This document shows positions 59,910 through 64,000 of a DNA stretch of 64,000 nt, one piece after another. Source of the DNA: Chitinophagaceae bacterium (GTDB taxonomy: Bacteria > Bacteroidota > Bacteroidia > Chitinophagales > Chitinophagaceae). Below the pieces are notes generated by a model that was not told the DNA's origin, ran no database searches, and saw only the letters and a program-made list of their open reading frames with translations. Location: contig JANPZZ010000022.1 in assembly GCA_024707305.1 (NCBI GenBank), positions 248,001 through 312,000 of the forward strand, in the 5' to 3' direction. The position numbers and the translations under genes are program-made. Each line of letters opens with the position of its first letter. Positions within the stretch are counted from its first letter, which is position 1.

Positions 59910-60386
59910 ATGCGCATTGGATCCGGAATCGATTTTCATCAGCTGGTTGAAGGAAGGGAACTTTGGCTCGGCGGCGTTTTAATACCTTATCATAAAGGAG
60001 GGCTGGGGCATAGCGATGCGGATGTTTTACTTCATGCTATTTGCGATGCGCTGCTGGGTGCGTTGGCGCTCGGCGATATTGGGGTACATTTTCCAGATAC
60101 AGATGATGCGTATAAAAATATTGACAGCAAAATTCTGTTGAAGCGAACCGTTGACCTGATTAAGGAAAAAGGATACGGCATTATCAATATTGATAGTTCC
60201 CTTTGCCTGGAAGCACCGAAAATAAAACCCCATGTTCCAGCCATGCAGCAAACAATTGCTGAAATAGCTGGTATCACCATCAACGATATTTCCATTAAAG
60301 CCACCACCACCGAGAAAATGGGTTTTGTGGGAAGGGGAGAAGGCATGGTTGCTTATGCTACCGTGTTGCTCAAATCGTTGGGCTGA
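59910..60386 (+). CDS. ispF: 2-C-methyl-D-erythritol 2,4-cyclodiphosphate synthase
   Basis: ATG 59910 gives MRIGSGIDFHQLVEGRELWL and 158 residues, the normal IspF length; an in-frame TTG at 59889 is part of the promoter box. Zinc ligands are Asp8 and His10 (GIDFH) and His42 in LGHSDADVLLHAICDALLGA. ATTTEKMGFVGRGEG is the conserved C-terminal loop. It makes the cyclic diphosphate intermediate of the non-mevalonate isoprenoid pathway. It is followed 86 bp later by dut, which has its own promoter. Confidence 0.96.
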   Translation: MRIGSGIDFHQLVEGRELWLGGVLIPYHKGGLGHSDADVLLHAICDALLGALALGDIGVHFPDTDDAYKNIDSKILLKRTVDLIKEKGYGIINIDSSLCLEAPKIKPHVPAMQQTIAEIAGITINDISIKATTTEKMGFVGRGEGMVAYATVLLKSLG

Positions 60387-60459
60387 TCAGAAATTTGTTT
60401 CACCTTCGGCGACAGTGAATTGCGTTCATTTCCGGCGTGCTGAGTTCACTGCTGTTCCC

Positions 60460-60467
60460 TATCTTTG
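60460..60467 (+). promoter_or_regulatory. dut -7 promoter box TATCTTTG
   Basis: An exact TAnnTTTG match ending 5 nt before the dut ATG. As for gltX and murF, this predicts a transcript starting at or next to the start codon. Confidence 0.6.
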
Positions 60468-60472
60468 TTTCC

Positions 60473-60912
60473 ATGCTCCCCGTAAAAATTGTCAATCAAT
60501 CCGCTTTTGCACTTCCATCATATGCCACGCCTGGTTCTTCGGGCATGGATTTGCGTGCAAATATCGAATCACCCATATCCATTCAAACACTGGAAAGGAT
60601 ACTGGTACCGACCGGTCTTTTTTATTGAATTACCCGAAGGGTATGAAGCGCAGGTGCGCCCACGGAGCGGCCTCGCCATCAAACAAGGCATTACATGCCT
60701 CAATACACCTGGCACCATTGATGCAGATTATCGTGGAGAAATAAAAAGTGATCCTGATAAACTTATCACCCGATGAGCAGGTCATAAACCCGGGCGACCG
60801 GATTGCCCAGATGGTGATTCAAAAGGTAGAACTGGTTGAATGGAAACCCGTAGAAGAACTGACAGAAACAACCCGCGCGGCAGGCGGTTTCGGTCATACC
60901 GGCAAACAATAA
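60473..60912 (+). CDS. dut: dUTP diphosphatase, two frameshifts
   Basis: The corrected protein has about 145 residues with the five trimeric dUTPase motifs: [15 protein letters not shown] (1), [13 protein letters not shown] (2), [14 protein letters not shown] (3), [10 protein letters not shown] (4) and the C-terminal [10 protein letters not shown] (5). The frame breaks at a six-T run (60618-60623) and a five-A run (60743-60747). Removing one base from each restores [13 protein letters not shown] and [14 protein letters not shown]. It hydrolyses dUTP to dUMP. It lies 6 bp before the DUF4292 gene, so they form a unit. Confidence 0.93.
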
Positions 60913-60918
60913 ATTATT

Positions 60919-61746
60919 ATGATGATTCGACTCCTCAGCATCTGGCTGGTAGCATTGCTTTTGCTTTCCTCCTGCCGCAGTACCCGGAAAATACAGACAG
61001 CAATATCGCGTAAAGACAGCACCCATATTGCTGTAATCGACACGTCCATAGAAAAAGCAGACAGCTCGATTGTGATAGGAGAAACGCTTGCCAAACTACG
61101 GGCGTCGAATATTGATTTCACTACATTCTCAGCCAAAATAAATGTTGACTACCAGGGAGCAAATGGTAAGAAATATGATGTGAATGCGAACCTTCGCATG
61201 TATAAGGATAGTGTGATCTGGATCAGCATCACTGCTATATTTGGTATAGAAGGTCTGCGCGCAATCATCACGCCCGACTCGGTGCGCATCCTGAATAAAC
61301 AGGATAAAGTATATACGGCAAGAAGTGTAAGTTACCTGCAGGAGGTAACCGCGTTGCCACTTGATATGCGGTCGCTGCAGGATATATTGATTGGAAATCC
61401 TGTTTTTCTCGATAGTAATATTGTTTCTTATACCAGATATGAAAATGGCAATGTTTCGCTGTTGAGTATAGGTGAATGGTTCAAAAATCTGTTGACATTA
61501 AACGCTTCGTCGCGCATTGATAATAGCAAGCTGGATGATGTGGACCGCAACAGAAGCCGTACCTGCAACCTGAGTTATACGGGTTATGAGGAAAAAAAGA
61601 ATGGGCAGGTTTTCTCAACACGTCGCCGCATTACGGTAGCTGAGAAATCAAAACTGGATATAAAGCTCGATTTCAAGTCGTATGAATTTAATGAAACGTT
61701 AAGTTTCCCATTTTCAGTACCGAAAAATTATAAAATCGAAGATTAA
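60919..61746 (+). CDS. DUF4292 family lipoprotein
   Basis: This intact 275-residue protein has a lipobox LLLLSSCRS at the N-terminus. The body (FTTFSAKINVDYQGANGKKYDVNANLRM, IWISITAIFGIEGLRAIITPD, LQDILIGNPVF) resembles the LolA/LolB-like unclosed beta-barrel fold seen in DUF4292. In Bacteroidota this gene commonly precedes an EnvC-like peptidase gene, as here (64 bp gap). A role in envelope lipid or lipoprotein handling is possible but unproven. Confidence 0.87.
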   Translation: MMIRLLSIWLVALLLLSSCRSTRKIQTAISRKDSTHIAVIDTSIEKADSSIVIGETLAKLRASNIDFTTFSAKINVDYQGANGKKYDVNANLRMYKDSVIWISITAIFGIEGLRAIITPDSVRILNKQDKVYTARSVSYLQEVTALPLDMRSLQDILIGNPVFLDSNIVSYTRYENGNVSLLSIGEWFKNLLTLNASSRIDNSKLDDVDRNRSRTCNLSYTGYEEKKNGQVFSTRRRITVAEKSKLDIKLDFKSYEFNETLSFPFSVPKNYKIED

Positions 61747-61810
61747 GGAATACTTTCTAATCGTTTGACCCGTTCTTCAATTTCGGGACAATACATTAAA
61801 ATAGTTCGAT

Positions 61811-63127
61811 ATGAATAAACAGTTTTTCCTTTTGCTTTTTTAGCCTGTGTGTTTGTACAGGACTGATGGCGCAGCCCACTGATAAAGGTGAGTTGGAGCG
61901 TGAGAAAAAAGCGATCCAGGATGAACTGCGTGAGATACAAAAAGCATATGATAACGTAAAAGGCCAGACAAAACAATCGCTGAGCCAGCTCAATATGCTG
62001 AAGCGTAAGATAACTTTACAGGAACGTTATATCGCAAGCATCAATAAAGAGATTCGTTTAATTAACGATGAAATCTACCTGAGCAATCTCGAGATATATC
62101 GTTTAAAAAATCAGTTAGATACTTTGAAATCGGAATATGCACGCACAGTGGTATATGCATATAAAAACCGAAGTAGCTTCGATTACGTAAACTTCATTTT
62201 TTCTGCCAGCAGTTTTAATGATGCTGTGCGTCGTGTTTCTTATCTGAAAAGTTATGGTGCATATCGCGAGAGGCAGGTGGCTACGATTTTAGAAACACAG
62301 GATCTGATTGCAAAACGTCAGCAGCAACAACTGGAGCGTGTAGAGCAGAAAAAAATGCGCTGGAATCGCAGAACCAGGAACGTACTGCTCTCGCATCGCA
62401 GCGACAGGAAAAAGCGCAGGTTGTTGCGCGGTTTAAGTCGGAAGAGAAAAGAGTTGCAAAAACAAATTGCCGCGAAGAAAAAACGCGACCGCGATATTCA
62501 AAAATGCAATCACTGCAATTATTCGTCGTGAAATAGAAGCAGCGAAAAAGAAGAAGCAGCGCGAGCCGCCGCTCGTAAAGCAGAAGAAGATAAAAAGAAA
62601 GCAGAAGCTCCGGCTAAATCAACAGAAACGGCTACAGCAAAAGTTGCAACTCCGCCGCCAGCACCTGCGCCAAAGAAAACAGAAAGTTATCTTGAGTTAA
62701 ATGCAACAGACGTGGCACTGGGTGCAGATTTCTCGCAGAACCGTGGCAAACTTCCTGGCCGGTAGATAATGGTTATGTAAAGGTTCCTTACGGACGTTAT
62801 ACGATTGAAGGCACCTCGATTGTTGGCGACAACCCTGGTGTAACCATCGGTACACAAACCGGAAGCAATGTAAAATCCGTTTTCGATGGAGAAGTTTCTG
62901 CGATCCATAATTATGGTGACGGCGTAGCGGTAACAATTCGCCATGGTAAATACTTTACAAGCTATAGCAACCTTTCATCGGTATCGGTTACAAAAGGTAC
63001 ACGTGTTACACGCGGGCAGGTAATTGGCCGTGCTGCGGAATCGGATGATGGTTCAGGTGGACAGGTTGACTTTATGTTAATGGTGGAAGTGAATACGGTG
63101 AATCCTGCTGTATGGCTGAGGAGATAA
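61811..63127 (+). CDS. EnvC-like murein hydrolase activator (coiled coil plus M23/LytM domain), about six frameshifts
   Basis: The start ATG 61811 gives MNKQFFLLLF. Removing one T from the six-T run 61836-61841 completes a signal peptide ending LMAQ. A coiled coil (KKAIQDELREIQKAYDNVKG ... SYLKSYGAYRERQ) fills about 200 residues, then an Ala/Lys/Pro-rich linker, then a LytM domain (SIVGDNPGVTIGT, VFDGEVSAIHNYGDGV, HGKYFTSYSNL, KGTRVTRGQVIG). Further slips lie at 62349-62355, 62447-62450, 62500-62504, about 62545-62556 and 62754. The usual M23 zinc-ligand positions are not His/Asp (QVDFM in place of HxH), so it is probably a non-catalytic amidase activator. Confidence 0.85.
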
Positions 63128-63148
63128 TTTTTACAAACAGAGATAAAG

Positions 63149-63180
63149 AAAAAGAGACAACATTTACGTTGTCTCTTTTT
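63149..63180. terminator. Bidirectional terminator
   Basis: A perfect 13-bp stem (AAAAAGAGACAAC / GTTGTCTCTTTTT) with a 6-nt loop lies between the convergent EnvC-like and bshA genes. Confidence 0.93.
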
Positions 63181-63189
63181 CTTTATTCA

Positions 63190-64000
63190 TTATTTAGATG
63201 TCGGGATAAAACGTTCATAGAGTCGTTCGTATTCCGGCACTACAATTTCAATATCATAACCTTTGGCATATTCTGCTGCACGTTGTTTGAATTGAAGCAA
63301 TGTTTCGTCTGATTGAAGAATATGAATTGCCTGCTTGCTCATGTTTTCTACATCGCCTACGGCAGAAGTAAAACCAGTTTCACCTTCGAGGTTGATCTCT
63401 TTCAACCCACCTGCGTCCGTTGATACAACAGGCACGCCGGCTGCCATTGCTTCCAATGCTGCCAGTCCGAAACTTTCGTATTCAGAAGTAAGCAGGAAAA
63501 GGTCGGCGATGGCAAGTATGTCTTCCATTTGCTCCTGTTTTCCTACAAAGCGTACATGATCTACCACACCCAGCTCGCGTGCCAGGTCTTCGGCGGTGCT
63601 ACGTTCGGGTCCATCACCAACAAAGAGAAGTTTTGCCGGCATTTGTTGCAGCACTTTTGAAAAGATGCGAACCACATCCTGTACCCTTTTTATTTTTCTG
63701 AAGTTGGAAGCATGTAATAAAATGCGCTCACCATTCGGTGCAATTACTTTACGGAATGCATCAATGGGTTTGCGGCTGAAACGTTGTACATCCACGAAGT
63801 TGTAGATTACAGAAATCTCTTTTTCTATTCGGAAAGTATTGTAGGTTTCGTCGCGCAGGTTTTTCGATACCGCGGTAATGGCATCGCTCTGGTTGATTGA
63901 AAAGGCAACTACGGGTGCATAGGTTTTATCGCGGCCCACCAGGGTAATATCGGTGCCATGCAAGGTGGTTACCACGGGAACGACGATGCCTTCTTTTGCC
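63190..64000 (-). CDS. bshA: N-acetyl-alpha-D-glucosaminyl L-malate synthase BshA, C-terminal part
   Basis: The frame is open to the right edge of the window, so the N-terminus is missing. The GT4-type glycosyltransferase shows VVTTLHGTDITLVG, VVAFSINQSDAITAVS, VIYNFVDVQRF, LLFVGDGPERSTAE and the donor-site motif SEYESFGLAALEAMAAGVPVV. These match BshA, which joins UDP-GlcNAc and L-malate in the first step of bacillithiol synthesis. Bacillithiol is the main low-molecular-weight thiol of many Bacteroidota and a likely persulfide substrate for the CstB-like enzymes at 45.9-51.3 kb. Confidence 0.93.
   Translation of the reverse strand, partial: AKEGIVVPVVTTLHGTDITLVGRDKTYAPVVAFSINQSDAITAVSKNLRDETYNTFRIEKEISVIYNFVDVQRFSRKPIDAFRKVIAPNGERILLHASNFRKIKRVQDVVRIFSKVLQQMPAKLLFVGDGPERSTAEDLARELGVVDHVRFVGKQEQMEDILAIADLFLLTSEYESFGLAALEAMAAGVPVVSTDAGGLKEINLEGETGFTSAVGDVENMSKQAIHILQSDETLLQFKQRAAEYAKGYDIEIVVPEYERLYERFIPTSK

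Overview
The window comes from a Bacteroidota chromosome, most likely a Chitinophagaceae-type organism. The evidence is the type IX secretion/gliding genes gldJ-porU-porV, bacillithiol synthesis (bshA), Bacteroidota-type promoters (TAnnTTTG), Tat- and lipoprotein-exported glycan enzymes, and YeeE/YedE and DUF4292/EnvC families in typical Bacteroidota neighbourhoods.

Layout. (1) 0-26 kb is an accessory glycan region. Two divergent operons each encode a PSD1-type (DUF1549/DUF1553) c-type cytochrome, a DUF1501 protein and a DUF2231-like membrane cytochrome. The minus-strand operon (8319 to 520) adds an NHL-type propeller and a discoidin-like protein. The plus-strand operon (11433 to 25798) adds a Gfo/Idh oxidoreductase, a DUF1080 protein, a sugar-isomerase-like protein and then GH95, GH29 and GH88 enzymes. 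A second GH29 fucosidase and a phosphodiesterase lie between the operons. The region looks like a fucose/uronate-glycan utilisation locus coupled to extracytoplasmic electron transfer. (2) 26-36 kb is mostly housekeeping: enoyl-CoA hydratase, B12-binding protein, gltX, tRNA-Ser(GGA), TatD, polysaccharide deacetylase, LLM oxidoreductase, DoxX and a DUF4143 ATPase. (3) 36.2-38.8 kb holds SDR, FAH-family hydrolase and fuconolactonase-like genes, matching non-phosphorylative L-fucose breakdown. (4) 39.0-45.0 kb is a five-gene operon: ethanolamine-type APC permease, glutamine-synthetase-like ligase, Fe-alcohol dehydrogenase, PuuD-type gamma-glutamyl hydrolase and aldehyde dehydrogenase. Together these make a chemically complete gamma-glutamylation route for an amino alcohol such as ethanolamine, and this is the best candidate for an undescribed system in this phylum. 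(5) 45.9-51.3 kb is a reactive-sulfur module: two CstB-like persulfide dioxygenase/rhodanese fusions, a split YeeE/YedE transporter and a TlpA-like thioredoxin. (6) 51.4-64 kb holds murF, gldJ, porU, porV, ispF, dut, a DUF4292 lipoprotein, an EnvC-like protein and bshA (cut by the window end).

Two window-wide features dominate. First, about thirty single-base indels, mostly in short homopolymers, break or fuse otherwise well-conserved genes. They most likely reflect long-read assembly error, so I give reconstructed gene spans. Second, intergenic gaps are filled with short tandem repeats (7-mers sharing GATG, 7-mers sharing GGCAAAC, 8-mers sharing AAATG). These are often arranged as two inverted arrays around a 40-75 bp core, and they often begin inside a stop codon.
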